A stretch of DNA of 64,000 nucleotides from positions 1 through 64,000 of the forward strand of contig NZ_JAEACP010000010.1 of the NCBI RefSeq assembly GCF_015999335.1. The letters run 5' to 3'. The stretch comes from Tabrizicola soli. Its GTDB lineage: Bacteria; Pseudomonadota; Alphaproteobacteria; Rhodobacterales; Rhodobacteraceae. The notes under the pieces were generated by a model, which was not told the DNA's origin, did no database searches, and saw nothing but the letters and a program-made list of their open reading frames with translations. The translations under genes and the position numbers were made by a program. Positions 1 to 9,260 of the stretch are shown piece by piece; the first letter of the stretch is position 1, and each line of letters begins with the position of its first letter.

Positions 1-36
1 TCGACTGTAGACGGTAAGGCGGGCACCTTGGTGCGG

Positions 37-106
37 GTTGTTCATCCTGCGGGGTCCTCGGCTGGAGTTTGGCGATTGCAGCCTAACCCCGCCTCGGGTG
101 AACAAC
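37..106. repeat. Imperfect inverted repeat at the window edge
   Basis: GTTGTTCA at 37-44 is exactly inverted as TGAACAAC at 99-106. The pairing continues inward with a small gap (CGGGGT against ACCCCG). The arms are about 20 bp and the loop is long. There is no T-run, so this is not a typical terminator. It could be the end of a decayed mobile element or an operator. The rest of 1-154 shows no gene. Confidence 0.35.
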
Positions 107-154
107 CTCCTGAGAATTCACAGCTAGCGACGCACCCCGCTCCGGGCCAGCCGG

Positions 155-1426
155 TCATCTCGCGCAATTCCATCCACCGCCTTCCGCCCGGCAGAACAAG
201 CCGCTCAGGGGCGGCAACGTCAAGGTCCGGTCGGCAAACTGCAATTCCACCTCGCGCGGAGTGGCATTGTAGGCCACCAGCCCACTGGCAAAGAGCCGAT
301 ACCCCACGCCGGGCGCGACCGGGGTCGCGCCGCTGGTCGGCTGCCCCAGATCGGTGCGGTAGATGTCATAGTAGAAATGGCCATGGTCGTCCGAGTCGCG
401 GTCGCGGGCGTTGTCGGTGTAGATGACATAGCCGTTGCGCGGCACCACGGCCGCCATCGCCGCGAACAGCCCCGCCCAGCGGAGATTCGCCGCGGTCTTG
501 CGGTCCGCCGCGCTCGATCGGCGGGTCTGGCGCCAGGGCTCGAACACAATCAGCTTCGGCTGGGCCAGCTTGCGGTCGTGGAGGGCCAGCAGGTCCTCCA
601 TCAGCAAAAGCTCCGCGCAACTGTAGCCGCGCTTGCTGGGCTGCTTCCACAGCTCGATGAACACGCCGTTGAGATAGGCATGGGTCGATGCATCGCGGCT
701 CCAACCGACATTGCCCATGATGATCGCGCCGGGACCCACGCGCTCGCGGATCGTCTTGGCCAGCGCCACGCGGGCCTTGCGGACCCGCTCGGCCGGAAAG
801 GCGGGCTGCTTGTCGATCCAGAGGTCCAGAAGGATGCCGTCCGCGCCGGTCTCGGCCAAGGTGCGTTCGACGGTATCGGCGATGTAGGTCGGGAAGTCCG
901 GCCGTTCGAAGGCCATGCGGAAGGTCGGGCCGTATTCGGCCAGCGTCGGCCAGGGTTCGCTGGTCAGGTAGCGGTCGAGGTTCGGGCCGTGGAACCGGAA
1001 CGCCTCGCTGCGGGGTTGCCAGGGCCTGTAGGCCCAGTAGACCTCGCGCAGGAAGATCACGTTTCCGCCGGGATGGCGCGGCAGGCTGTGCCAGACGATC
1101 CCGTAATCCGCCAGGGAATGCGCCGACTGGTCCAGCCACGGGCCGGCCACGTTGACGGTCTTGCGATGGCCCAGGGCAGTCTTGATCCGGCCTGTCGCCT
1201 GCGGCCTTTCCTCAAGCGGACGGGCGGGCGGGGCGTTCAGTTCCTGCCGCTTGCCCGCCGGCTCGCATGTCGCTTGCGGCAGGCCCGGCTCGGCCCGGGC
1301 CGGCGGGCTTGAGAAGGCCAGCGCGGCATAGAGAAAGGCCGGAAGGATCCCCCTGCCTTGCAGGCCCGACCGGCGACGTCCGGTCTCTGCCTGCAAATCC
1401 GGGCCCTGCCGAAGCTTCCAACGCAT
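155..1426 (-). CDS. Secreted glycoside-hydrolase-like protein (GHL15-type TIM barrel)
   Basis: 423 aa. The first ~45 residues look like an export signal: a basic stretch, then a hydrophobic run (LPAFLYAALAFSS) and a PARA-E cleavage-like site. The body has a barrel-type motif ADGILLDLW near the middle, where hypothetical glycosyl hydrolase family 15 proteins carry a conserved acidic strand end. Other strand-like segments are GAIIMGNVGWS and KLIVFEPW. It is the last gene of a minus-strand polysaccharide cluster, 123 bp after the glycosyltransferase, so a role in processing an exported glycan is likely. The start is uncertain because no strong ribosome site precedes 1426. The fold assignment comes from motif memory, and the substrate is unknown. 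Confidence 0.6.
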   Translation of the reverse strand: MRWKLRQGPDLQAETGRRRSGLQGRGILPAFLYAALAFSSPPARAEPGLPQATCEPAGKRQELNAPPARPLEERPQATGRIKTALGHRKTVNVAGPWLDQSAHSLADYGIVWHSLPRHPGGNVIFLREVYWAYRPWQPRSEAFRFHGPNLDRYLTSEPWPTLAEYGPTFRMAFERPDFPTYIADTVERTLAETGADGILLDLWIDKQPAFPAERVRKARVALAKTIRERVGPGAIIMGNVGWSRDASTHAYLNGVFIELWKQPSKRGYSCAELLLMEDLLALHDRKLAQPKLIVFEPWRQTRRSSAADRKTAANLRWAGLFAAMAAVVPRNGYVIYTDNARDRDSDDHGHFYYDIYRTDLGQPTSGATPVAPGVGYRLFASGLVAYNATPREVELQFADRTLTLPPLSGLFCRAEGGGWNCAR

Positions 1427-1549
1427 CTGAACGTGCCTGAATCAATCACCGATATGGCGGAAGGGGGCCCTTGATCGCCCCGCGGTGTCAAGCCGCTTTC
1501 ACCACCTTCCCGGACCGCCTGCGATCTCTCGAAGCAAAGCAACGCGCCC

Positions 1550-2680
1550 TCACGCCTTCCGCGCCAACCTGCGGTAAAGCGCAGCAAGCCGCGCTGCGGT
1601 CACGTCGATGCTGTAGTTCTCCTCGACCTTCCTGCGCAGCGCCCGGCGGCGGTCGGGGCCGGACCCGGTGTCGGTCAGCGCCTCGGTCAGCGCCCGGATC
1701 AGCGCCGGCCCGTCATCGACCGGAACCAGCCAGCCGCGCCGGTCGCCCAACAGTTGCGGTGCCGCGCCCACCGCGGTCGCCACACAGCCCAGCCCGGACG
1801 CCATCGCCTCGAGCATCGCATTCGACAGCCCCTCGGCCTCGGAAGGCAGCACGAACAGATCAGCCGCCGCGAAGAGCCGGGGCATGTCGGTATGCCGGCC
1901 CAGGACCCGCACGCCCTCGCCCGCCGCGCGCCGCACCGCCGCTTCGCGCGCGCCGGTGCCCGCGATCAGCAGTTCTGCCCCCGGCGCCGCGGCGCGGACC
2001 TGGGGCCAGAGCGCAGCCAGCTGCTCCGCCCGCTTCTCGGGCTCCAGCCGCCCGGCGAACAGCGCGACCGGCCCCTCGCCCAGGCCCAGGGCGGCGCGGG
2101 CAGCGGCGCGCTCCCCGGCGGTGGCCGGGCGGTAGCGGTCGGTGTCCACCCCGTTCGGAATGAAATTCCGGCGCGCGTCCTCGACCCCGAAGGCGGCCAG
2201 TTCGCCGTCGATTTCGTCGCTGATCACCGCGAAGGCATCGATCGAGCGCAAGAGCCGGTTCAGCCGCAGCCGGCCCAGCCGGTTCCGCGACAGCGCCGCC
2301 ACATCCCCCAGCGACCCGCCGCGCAGGACCTTGGCGACGACCGGCGTGCCGGTCAGCATCCGATAGGCGATCGCAGTGGTCGAGGGCGAACGCAGCTCGT
2401 GCGCGTGGACGACGTCGGGGCGAAAGCGCCGCAGGACCGGCAGAGCGCGCGCGGTATAGGTCAGCGAGGCCAGTTCGCGCGACGTGCCGACCGGAATCCG
2501 GTGCACCGGAATGCCGTTCACCACGTCGTCGACCGGGCTGCCGTCGTGCCGACGGGCGATGACCATCGCTTCGATCCCCAGCGCCGGAAGCCGTTCCAGA
2601 ACCGAAGACAGCTGTTTTTCCGCCCCACCCAGGAAGGGCAGGTAAAGCTGGCTCAGCATTGCCACGCGCACAGGTTTCAA
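1550..2680 (-). CDS. Glycosyltransferase family 4 (GT-B)
   Basis: 376 aa, the usual GT4 length. The N-terminal half has the GGAEKQ donor-side glycine loop near residue 18 and VVHAHE near residue 92. The linker has FIPNGVDTDRY, and the C-terminal half has ALFAGRLEPEKR and the retaining-GT signature PSEAEGLSNAMLE near residues 285-300 (EX7E-type glutamates). It is predicted to transfer a sugar from a nucleotide donor to a lipid-linked or growing glycan at the inner membrane. The apparent start is TTG immediately after the upstream asparagine synthase stop (TGATTG), with GGAAGGG upstream, so the two genes are probably translated together. The sugar cannot be read from sequence. Confidence 0.85.
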   Translation of the reverse strand: MKPVRVAMLSQLYLPFLGGAEKQLSSVLERLPALGIEAMVIARRHDGSPVDDVVNGIPVHRIPVGTSRELASLTYTARALPVLRRFRPDVVHAHELRSPSTTAIAYRMLTGTPVVAKVLRGGSLGDVAALSRNRLGRLRLNRLLRSIDAFAVISDEIDGELAAFGVEDARRNFIPNGVDTDRYRPATAGERAAARAALGLGEGPVALFAGRLEPEKRAEQLAALWPQVRAAAPGAELLIAGTGAREAAVRRAAGEGVRVLGRHTDMPRLFAAADLFVLPSEAEGLSNAMLEAMASGLGCVATAVGAAPQLLGDRRGWLVPVDDGPALIRALTEALTDTGSGPDRRRALRRKVEENYSIDVTAARLAALYRRLARKA

Positions 2681-4564
2681 TCAGCTTGTCCCTTCCGTGG
2701 GCAGCCAGGTCCGGGCCCAGGCATCCAGCACCAGCAACCGCCAGATCAGCTGGGCGGCATGGGTTCCCATCGCGCCCGCGTCCTGCAACAGCCGCTCCGC
2801 CCCCGGGCGCGACCAGAGGCCGGCGGTCAGCGCATTGCGCTCCAGCAGCCGCTCGCGGGCGAAGGCCAGGCCCCCCGGGGCGCGCAACCACTCCTTCAAC
2901 GGCACCCCGAAGCCCTTCTTCCGCCCCGCCCAGACATCGCGCGGCAACCGCTCGCGCGCAAGGTCGCGCAGGATCAGCTTGCCCTGCCGGTCCGAGACCA
3001 GCAGCCGGTTCGGCAGCCGCGCCGCGAATTCGACAACCCGGTAGTCCAGGAAGGGCGACCGCAGTTCGGTGGAATGTGCCATCGAGGCCCGGTCGGACTT
3101 CACCAGCACATCGTCCGGCAGGTAGAGCCCATAGTCGAACTGCCGTTGCCGCGACAGGATGTCCCGGCCTCGGCTTGCCGACCAAAGCCGCGCGACCTCG
3201 GCCGGAACGTCGCCTGCGGTCCCGGCAAGATCCGACGGCAACAACGCCCGCACCCCGGACTCACGCAAGAGGCCAAGCCCGTCGAAGACCGCACCGATCA
3301 GCCCGTCGGGCAGGGTCGCCTTGGCCAGGCGGTATTGTCGCGACGGGCCAAGCCGGCCGCGCAGCCCCGTCCAGGCCGCCCTGCGCAGCCAGTTCGGCAG
3401 CATGAGCAGGGACTGGTGGCGCTGCATCTCGACATAGCGGCGATAGCCCCCGAAGGCCTCGTCCCCGCCATCGCCCGACAGAAGCACCGTCGCTTCACGC
3501 CGCGCCGCCTCGCAGATGCGGAACATCGGAATCGCCGAGGGGTCGGCAAAGGGCTCGTCATGGATCCGGGCCAGCTCGTCCACATCCGCCAGGCTGGCGG
3601 CATGGATCGGCAACTCGCGCAGCGTCAGGCCCAGGTGGCGCGCGACGGTCCGGGCGAGGGCGGTCTCGTCCTCGTCCGCCCCGGCAAAGCCCGCGGTCAG
3701 CGCGACCGGAGTCGCGCCCGATGCCTGCGCAAGGGCGGCGACCAGCGTGCTGTCCACCCCGCCCGACATCAGGATCGCCACCGGCACGTCGCTGCGCATC
3801 CGCAGCCTGACCGCATCGGCCAGCAGTGCCTGCAACTCCTCGCGCGTGGCGGCGTCGGTCTGCGGCGGGCGGTCGTCCGGCGCGACCGTCACCGACCAAT
3901 AGCAGCGCGGCTCGGCCCGGCCGGCGTTGTCGAGGTCGCCCTCGAGGCAATGCCCGGCAGGAAGCTTGGCGTAGCCCTGGAAGATGCAGGTCGCATTCGG
4001 CAGATAGCCCAGCGACAGGAAATCCAGCAATGCCGGCCGATTCAGGCTCCGGCCCGCGCCCTGCCAGGCCAGCAGGGCCTTCAGTTCGGATGCGAAGCGC
4101 AGGCCGCCGCCCTGGCGGCAAAGGTACAGCGGCTTGACCCCCAGCCGGTCGCGCACGATCAGGAAGCGCCGCGCCAGCTTGTCGATGAAAACGAAGGCGA
4201 ACATGCCGTTCAACCGTCCCAGGGCGGCCGCGCCCTCGCGCATCAAGAGGCGCAGCACGACCTCGGTATCCGTACCGCTGCGGAACCGTTCGCCCTGCGC
4301 CAGCAGTTCCTCGCGCAGTTCGAGGTAGTTGTAGACCTCGCCGTTGAAGGCGATGACATAGCGGCCGTCCTCGCTGTGCAATGGCTGGTGGCCCGCTGCC
4401 GACAGATCCAGGATCGCAAGCCTGCGGAACCCCAGCATCCAGCCCGGCCCCGTTTTGCTGCCGCCGTCATCCGGGCCACGGTGGTGGATGGTGCGCGAGA
4501 TCGCCTCGATGTCCGCGGGATCGCGCAGCGCCTCCGGACCGAACTCACCGAACAGGCCGCACAT
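2681..4564 (-). CDS. asnB: Asparagine synthase (glutamine-hydrolysing), polysaccharide-cluster type
   Basis: 627 aa starting MCGLFGEFG, so Cys2 is the class II glutaminase nucleophile after Met removal. The N-terminal amidotransferase domain (to ~210) has RLAILDLS, FNGEVYNY and SGTDTE. The C-terminal synthetase domain has the PP-loop SGGVDST near 265 and LSGDGGDEAFGGY further on. The start at 4564 is preceded by GGAGGAAGG; an in-frame extension upstream overlaps the acyltransferase and lacks support. It overlaps the upstream acyltransferase by 20 bp and abuts the glycosyltransferase, so it is an operon member. Such AsnB copies in glycan clusters are thought to amidate a sugar acid or precursor rather than feed aspartate metabolism; that specific role is inference. 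Confidence 0.88.
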   Translation of the reverse strand: MCGLFGEFGPEALRDPADIEAISRTIHHRGPDDGGSKTGPGWMLGFRRLAILDLSAAGHQPLHSEDGRYVIAFNGEVYNYLELREELLAQGERFRSGTDTEVVLRLLMREGAAALGRLNGMFAFVFIDKLARRFLIVRDRLGVKPLYLCRQGGGLRFASELKALLAWQGAGRSLNRPALLDFLSLGYLPNATCIFQGYAKLPAGHCLEGDLDNAGRAEPRCYWSVTVAPDDRPPQTDAATREELQALLADAVRLRMRSDVPVAILMSGGVDSTLVAALAQASGATPVALTAGFAGADEDETALARTVARHLGLTLRELPIHAASLADVDELARIHDEPFADPSAIPMFRICEAARREATVLLSGDGGDEAFGGYRRYVEMQRHQSLLMLPNWLRRAAWTGLRGRLGPSRQYRLAKATLPDGLIGAVFDGLGLLRESGVRALLPSDLAGTAGDVPAEVARLWSASRGRDILSRQRQFDYGLYLPDDVLVKSDRASMAHSTELRSPFLDYRVVEFAARLPNRLLVSDRQGKLILRDLARERLPRDVWAGRKKGFGVPLKEWLRAPGGLAFARERLLERNALTAGLWSRPGAERLLQDAGAMGTHAAQLIWRLLVLDAWARTWLPTEGTS

Positions 4565-5276
4565 GCGCCCGCCTTCCTCCCGACCCTGCGCTCCCCTGCG
4601 GACGCCCGGCGCCAGCTTGCTCCGGTCCGGTGCGGGTCGTCCGGCCGCCGGCGATGTTCTCGGCCGGCACCCCGACCAGAACCGCCCCATCGGGAAACGA
4701 GCGGTTGACCACCGCGCCGGCGCCGATCTTCACGTCATTGCCCAGAGTGATTCCGCCGATGATGCTGGCATTGGCCCCGATGAAGCAATTGTCTCCGATC
4801 ACCGGCGACCGATCCTTCGACCGGCCGATCGTGACGCCCTGATGGATGCGGCAGTTCCGGCCGATGCGGGCCTGGCTGTCCACCGCGATCGTGCCCCAAT
4901 GGGCGATGGACAGGCCTGGCCCGAAGGTGTGCAGCGGGATGCTGAACCCCAGCCGGATGCTGTTGCGCCGGTGCAGGTACTTCAGAAGATGGAAGATCAC
5001 CTTCCGGACGCCGGTCTTCCGGCTGTGGTCCATCCGTTCCAGCTGCCGCTGCCGTCTCTGCCAGGCAAGGACCGGATATCGTACTGCATACCGCCACTTC
5101 CACGAGGACAGCGGCGGTTCATGGGTCTGCATGTCTGTCTGAAAGACCAGGTCGGGCATCCGATCGAGAAACCCTCTGCAGATTCTCCCGCTGACTCTCG
5201 CCCCAATCGCGGCGCAGGCCAAGCGGAAAGGAAGCGCCTGGCAGATCCGCAAGCGTCTCGCTGCGCCGGTCCGCAC
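4545..5276 (-). CDS. Hexapeptide-repeat acyltransferase (serine acetyltransferase-like)
   Basis: About 243 aa. The C-terminal half is a left-handed beta-helix acyltransferase: [58 protein letters not shown] and a GVPAENI end. The layout (helical N-terminus, then hexapeptides) matches CysE-like and colanic-acid-type acetyltransferases. It is first in the minus-strand cluster and overlaps asnB by 20 bp, so O-acetylation of a glycan is likely. The start used is GTG at 5276 with a GGGGG stretch before it; ATGs at about 5159 and 5129 are alternatives without better ribosome sites. Residues after about 225 are low-complexity and may be tolerated read-through into the overlap. Confidence 0.75.
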   Translation of the reverse strand: MRTGAARRLRICQALPFRLACAAIGARVSGRICRGFLDRMPDLVFQTDMQTHEPPLSSWKWRYAVRYPVLAWQRRQRQLERMDHSRKTGVRKVIFHLLKYLHRRNSIRLGFSIPLHTFGPGLSIAHWGTIAVDSQARIGRNCRIHQGVTIGRSKDRSPVIGDNCFIGANASIIGGITLGNDVKIGAGAVVNRSFPDGAVLVGVPAENIAGGRTTRTGPEQAGAGRPQGSAGSGGRRAHVRPVR

Positions 5277-5412
5277 TGCCCCCGGACAGGCACCGCCGAA
5301 TAGCGTCCGATGGCCATCCCGACCTCGGGCGACGCTTCAGGGTCTCGCCATTGTGCTTTGGGATCGGACGGATGGGGCGTACTCTTGGCGCTTCAGTTCA
5401 AAGGAGGACCCG

Positions 5413-6312
5413 ATGAAACAGCTGAGGGACCGCATGACCGCGAAGGACTTCGCGCCTGAACTTCTTGAGCTTTACGATTTCTATGCGCACGGCAGGATCA
5501 CCAAACGCGAGTTTCTGGATCGAGCCGGGAGATATGCGGTCGGCGGCCTCACGGCGACCGCGATCCTGGGGATGATGAGCCCCGACTATGCCCTGGCCGA
5601 ACAGGTCAGCTTCAATGACCCGGACATATTGGCCGAATACGTCATGTACCCCAGCCCGAACGGCCATGGCGAGGTGCGGGGGTATCTTGTCCGTCCCGTT
5701 GCCGCGGACGGAAAGCTGCCGGCGGTAGTGGTGGTGCACGAGAACCGGGGACTGAATCCCTACATCGAGGATGTGGCGCGACGCCTTGCCAAGGCGGGTT
5801 TCCTCGCTCTTGCCCCCGACGGCCTGACCAGCGTCGGCGGTTATCCCGGGAATGACGAAGCGGGACGGGAGCTGCAGTCGACAGTGGACAGCGCCAAGCT
5901 CATGAACGACTTCTTTGCCGCCGTCGAATGGCTGATGGACCATGAGATGTCTACCGGAAGGGTGGGCATCACCGGGTTCTGCTATGGCGGAGGTGTCGCC
6001 AACGCTGCCGCAGTTGCCTATCCGGAACTGCGAGGCGCAGTCCCCTTCTATGGCCGCCAACCCGCATCGGAAGACGTCGCGAAGATCAAGGCGCCGCTCT
6101 TGATCCACTATGCCGAACTGGATCAGCGGGTGAATGAGGGCTGGCCGGCTTTCGAAGCGGCGCTCAAGGCGGCGGGCGTTCGGTATGAAGCATTCATCTA
6201 TCCCGGCGTGAACCATGGTTTCCACAACGACAGCACGCCGCGTTACGATCAAGCGGCCGCGGAACTGGCCTGGGAGCGGACCATCGCGTTCTTCAAGGAA
6301 AATCTCGCCTAA
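5413..6312 (+). CDS. Dienelactone hydrolase family alpha/beta hydrolase (YghX-like)
   Basis: 299 aa, with AAGGAGG 7 bp before ATG 5413; a longer frame from 5353 lacks a ribosome site. An N-terminal amphipathic leader is followed by a hydrophobic export-type segment ([14 protein letters not shown] ending at YALA). The catalytic domain carries the family motifs: [10 protein letters not shown], the cysteine nucleophile in GFCYGGG, an acidic residue after LLIHYAELD, and the C-terminal [11 protein letters not shown] that supplies His. This Cys-Asp-His triad is that of carboxymethylenebutenolidase relatives. It stands alone, divergent from the polysaccharide cluster, so its substrate cannot be inferred from neighbours. 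Family assignment is firm; periplasmic location is likely. Confidence 0.85.
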   Translation: MKQLRDRMTAKDFAPELLELYDFYAHGRITKREFLDRAGRYAVGGLTATAILGMMSPDYALAEQVSFNDPDILAEYVMYPSPNGHGEVRGYLVRPVAADGKLPAVVVVHENRGLNPYIEDVARRLAKAGFLALAPDGLTSVGGYPGNDEAGRELQSTVDSAKLMNDFFAAVEWLMDHEMSTGRVGITGFCYGGGVANAAAVAYPELRGAVPFYGRQPASEDVAKIKAPLLIHYAELDQRVNEGWPAFEAALKAAGVRYEAFIYPGVNHGFHNDSTPRYDQAAAELAWERTIAFFKENLA

Positions 6313-6360
6313 CCGACGCCACCATCAGCTGCGACAGGGCGGGCCGGCGCAGAGCCCGAG

Positions 6361-6416
6361 GTCACACCTTCGCCGCCCAGACGCGGAACCGCCCCTGCCC
6401 GGTGACCTCGCGCGCC
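6361..6416. repeat. 56-bp duplicated fragment (copy 1)
   Basis: These 56 bases are identical to 25658-25713, which is the 3' end of the plasmid HTH-protein gene (last codons and stop, minus strand). Nothing else of that gene is present here. The copy abuts the decayed transposase that starts at 6436, so it looks like a scar from recombination or transposition. The flanking bases differ at both ends. Confidence 0.85.
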
Positions 6417-6435
6417 GGGAGAGGAGCGGAATCGC

Positions 6436-6716
6436 ATGAAGGCGAGCAAGTTTTAGGATGCCCAAAAGTCGTTCATCCTGAAGCAGGGCGAGGAGAGAAC
6501 GCCGGCCACGGAGATCTGCCGCAAGACGGGAATCAGCCAGGCGACCTACTTCAGCTTGAAGAAGAAGTATGCGCTGGCGACGGGCAGGTTCTGACCGCCG
6601 TCGACACCTTCTCGCGCTTCGTTCCGGTGCTCGCTACAGTTACCGCGGCGAGGATGTGGTTGCGACGCTCGACCGGGTTTGCCGGAAGGTCGGCTATCCG
6701 CCGCACCACCGGGTGA
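6436..6716 (+). pseudogene. Decayed IS3-family transposase (OrfA start joined to an OrfB fragment)
   Basis: From ATG 6436 the frame reads MKASKF, an in-frame TAG, then DAQKSFILKQGEE and EICRKTGISQATYF, which is the helix-turn-helix N-terminus of an IS3-family OrfA, ending at TGA 6592. Overlapping in another frame comes LTAVDTFSRFVP and then, after a further frame change, RYSYRGEDVVATLDRVC. These are pieces from the DDE-catalytic OrfB. The roughly 700 bp expected between them is missing, so the element is internally deleted, frameshifted and nonfunctional. No terminal inverted repeats were identified. Together with the 56-bp repeat it fills the gene-free stretch 6313-6850. Confidence 0.8.
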
Positions 6717-6850
6717 CTGCATGATCCGACCAATCTGCCTTGACCCGTTGCACTCTCCGAAACATAAGCGGGGCACAGGTCCACCGCCGCCCGAATGCCC
6801 AAGATCTTCTGGCGTGGACATGGATATCAGACGCCCGGTTGGAATTGCCC

Positions 6851-8473
6851 GTGCAGCCATGCATCGCCACAGTGTCGCTTTCGGGCGACCTCCAGCAGAA
6901 GATGACCGCCGCGGCGGCGGCTGGCTTCGAAGCCATAGAGTTGATCGAGCAGGACCTGCTTGCAAGCGGCTTGAACGTGACGAGCGTGCGGCAACTGGCG
7001 GCTGACCTCGGGATCGAGATCGCGGCGTTCCAGCCTTGTCGTGATATCGAAGGCATGCCGGAGCCGCACCGCAAGGCGGTGTTCGACCGGGTGGCCCGAC
7101 AGCTGGACATTGCCGCATCGCTTGGCGCGAGGATGCTGCTGGTCTGTTCCGCGGTCTCGCCGGTGGCACTTGCGGATCAGGGACGCGCGGCCGCCGATCT
7201 TGCCGCGCTGGCGGATCTGACACAAGCACGGGGCTTGAAAGTGGGATACGAGGCCCTGTCCTGGGGGACGCATGTCGCAAGCCACAGCTCCGCCTGGCAG
7301 ATCGTGCAGCGGGCCGACCATCCGGCCCTTGGCCTGGTGCTTGACAGCTTTCATTCCCTTGTCCTGGATATTCCGACGGATGATATCCCGGCCATCCCCG
7401 GAGACCGGATTTTCCTGGTCCAGATCGCAGACGCGCCGCGCCTGCAGATGGAGATCATCCGGCTGTCGCGCCACCATCGTCGCCTTCCGGGCCTTGGCGA
7501 CCTTGACCTGACGCGGTTCATCGCCGCAGTCGAAGCCACCGGATACGCGGGGCCCCTTAGTGTCGAGGTCTTCTCCGACGAGCTGCGCGCAACCGAGCCG
7601 GTCGCAACTGCGCGCGATGCGATGCTGTCATTCGCCGGCCTGCGCGCCCGGCAGGCACCACAACGGCTTGGCACCAAAAGGATCGCGCTACCGGAAACCT
7701 TTCGCACCAGGCGGCCGGTTGAGGCCGCCCTGCGCTCTCTGCCAAGCGACCGGCTTCGGTCGCTTGGGGTCAGGCTTTCGATCGACCAGGCTCAAGGATC
7801 GGTCCGGATGATGCTGGATCCACAACCAGACCTGGCAATCAACGGCTCGAGACCAGCTGTGGAGGAGGTCCCACTACGGGGTCTGTTCCACAAGGCGGGG
7901 ATCTCGGGCGTCGACCACCTGCTGGTGCAGGGCCCCCCGGGAGCATCACGCCGGGCAAAGCTGGGCTTGTCCGCAGCCCTGCGTCTTGGCTGGCGGGACC
8001 TGCCTGACCTGCCTGACCCTGATGGCCCCATTCACCTGTCGCGTCTGGACACCGAAGCCATCCGGTTCCTGATGGCCACGCCGGCGACCGAGCGTGCCGA
8101 CGCCCATCTTCCGGCTGAACAACAGGACAGTCTGGACGCGGACCTGCTTTGCCTTGCAACTGCAGATATCCTTGCCGCCTCGGAAGCCCTGGTCGACGCC
8201 GGACATAAGCTCTTGCCGGTCCCGCAGGCGCATCTTGATGTTTCTGGGGCACAGTTGGGACTGTCCGACCTCCTTATGGCGAAGTTGGCAGCTGCAGAGG
8301 TCTTCCTTGATGCCGATGACAACGGCTGGTTTCAGCAGGTCTTTCTGGCGCGCCCATTTGACGGAACCGTGATTTCTGTGGCGCAGAGATGCGGAAGTTA
8401 CGCGGGATACGGACTCGGCAACGCTGCGATCTGGCTTAGCCATCGGCGCCGGCTTGACCAAAACCGGCGCTGA
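6851..8473 (+). CDS. 3-dehydroshikimate dehydratase-like protein (xylose-isomerase-like barrel plus VOC/HPPD-like domain)
   Basis: 540 aa from GTG 6851 (VQPCIATVSLSGDL), where QuiC-type proteins begin; the frame stays open upstream to 6740 but runs into transposase debris. The N-terminal half (~1-270) is an AP-endonuclease/xylose-isomerase-like TIM barrel with candidate metal ligands: Glu in YEALSWG, Asp in LDSFHSL, Gln in LVQIADAP and Glu in SVEVFSDE. The C-terminal half resembles the degenerate vicinal-oxygen-chelate module of 4-hydroxyphenylpyruvate dioxygenase, as in bifunctional-looking bacterial DHS dehydratases. The reaction would be 3-dehydroshikimate to protocatechuate. No ribosome site is obvious, and the promoter region has been replaced by IS remains, so expression is doubtful. 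The DNA looks less GC-rich than its neighbours. Confidence 0.72.
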   Translation: MQPCIATVSLSGDLQQKMTAAAAAGFEAIELIEQDLLASGLNVTSVRQLAADLGIEIAAFQPCRDIEGMPEPHRKAVFDRVARQLDIAASLGARMLLVCSAVSPVALADQGRAAADLAALADLTQARGLKVGYEALSWGTHVASHSSAWQIVQRADHPALGLVLDSFHSLVLDIPTDDIPAIPGDRIFLVQIADAPRLQMEIIRLSRHHRRLPGLGDLDLTRFIAAVEATGYAGPLSVEVFSDELRATEPVATARDAMLSFAGLRARQAPQRLGTKRIALPETFRTRRPVEAALRSLPSDRLRSLGVRLSIDQAQGSVRMMLDPQPDLAINGSRPAVEEVPLRGLFHKAGISGVDHLLVQGPPGASRRAKLGLSAALRLGWRDLPDLPDPDGPIHLSRLDTEAIRFLMATPATERADAHLPAEQQDSLDADLLCLATADILAASEALVDAGHKLLPVPQAHLDVSGAQLGLSDLLMAKLAAAEVFLDADDNGWFQQVFLARPFDGTVISVAQRCGSYAGYGLGNAAIWLSHRRRLDQNRR

Positions 8474-8580
8474 GGAGCGCCATTGCCTAGAAGCGGATTT
8501 GGGGCCCGGTTGTATTCGCCTGGAAGCTGGACGAAACTGCCCCAGTCTGACCACCTTTGGACCTGACAGAGAGGACACGC

Positions 8581-9243
8581 ATGACCCTCAAGGTGATCGG
8601 CGCCGGGTTCGGGCGCACCGGAACGTTGTCGCTGAAACTGGCGCTTGAGCAGTTGGGGTTCGGGCCCTGTTATCACCTGTATGAAATCCGGGAGCACCCC
8701 AGCTTTCTGGCACCCTGGATGGCGGCACTTGGCGGACAGACTCCGGACTGGTCAAAGGTTTTCGAAGGCTACGTCTCGCAGGTGGACTGGCCCGCCGCCG
8801 TCTACTGGAAGGAATTGCACGCAGCCTTTCCCGAAGCCAAGGTGATCCTTACCCTGCGCAACCCGGTGGCCTGGTTCGACAGCCTCCAGGCGACCATCGT
8901 GCCCTCGGTCACCATCGGCAGCGAGTACGGCGACAGCGAACATGCGCGGGCGGTGTCGGAAATGGTCTATCGACTCATCTACAAGGGCTTGTTCAAGGAC
9001 CGGATGACCGACCGCGACTTCGTGCTCAAGGTCTGGCAGGACCATGTCGACGAGGTGCGCCGCACCGTTCCCCCGGAGCAACTGCTGGAATTCGACGTGC
9101 GGCAGGGTTGGGGGCCACTCTGCGATTTTCTTGGCGTGCCAGTCCCGGAGGCGCCGTTCCCGCGCACCAATTCGACCGAGGATTTCCTTGATCGCAAGCC
9201 CTACCTGCGCGAGCGGCTGGCTGGCGCTGCGAAACCGGGCTGA
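8581..9243 (+). CDS. Sulfotransferase family protein
   Basis: 220 aa, ATG 8581 with GAGAGGA upstream; an in-frame ATG at 8557 is less well placed. The N-terminal strand-loop GAGFGRTGT (residues ~7-15) fits the PAPS 5'-phosphosulfate-binding loop of the P-loop sulfotransferase family. A central VILTLRNPVAWFDSL provides the Arg/Ser-type 3'-phosphate-binding region. The size matches the short sulfotransferases common in Alphaproteobacteria (often annotated only as sulfotransferase family). It would transfer sulfate from PAPS to a small molecule or glycan. It lies alone and ends at a strong bidirectional terminator. Acceptor unknown. Confidence 0.8.
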   Translation: MTLKVIGAGFGRTGTLSLKLALEQLGFGPCYHLYEIREHPSFLAPWMAALGGQTPDWSKVFEGYVSQVDWPAAVYWKELHAAFPEAKVILTLRNPVAWFDSLQATIVPSVTIGSEYGDSEHARAVSEMVYRLIYKGLFKDRMTDRDFVLKVWQDHVDEVRRTVPPEQLLEFDVRQGWGPLCDFLGVPVPEAPFPRTNSTEDFLDRKPYLRERLAGAAKPG

Positions 9244-9260
9244 GCGCCGCGCGGAACGGA

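Noticed and set aside
1754-4708. A very long plus-strand open frame opposite the glycosyltransferase and asnB
   Set aside because: It is rich in Arg, Gln and Pro, has no domain motif, and lies exactly antisense to two well-supported genes; long antisense frames are expected at this GC content.
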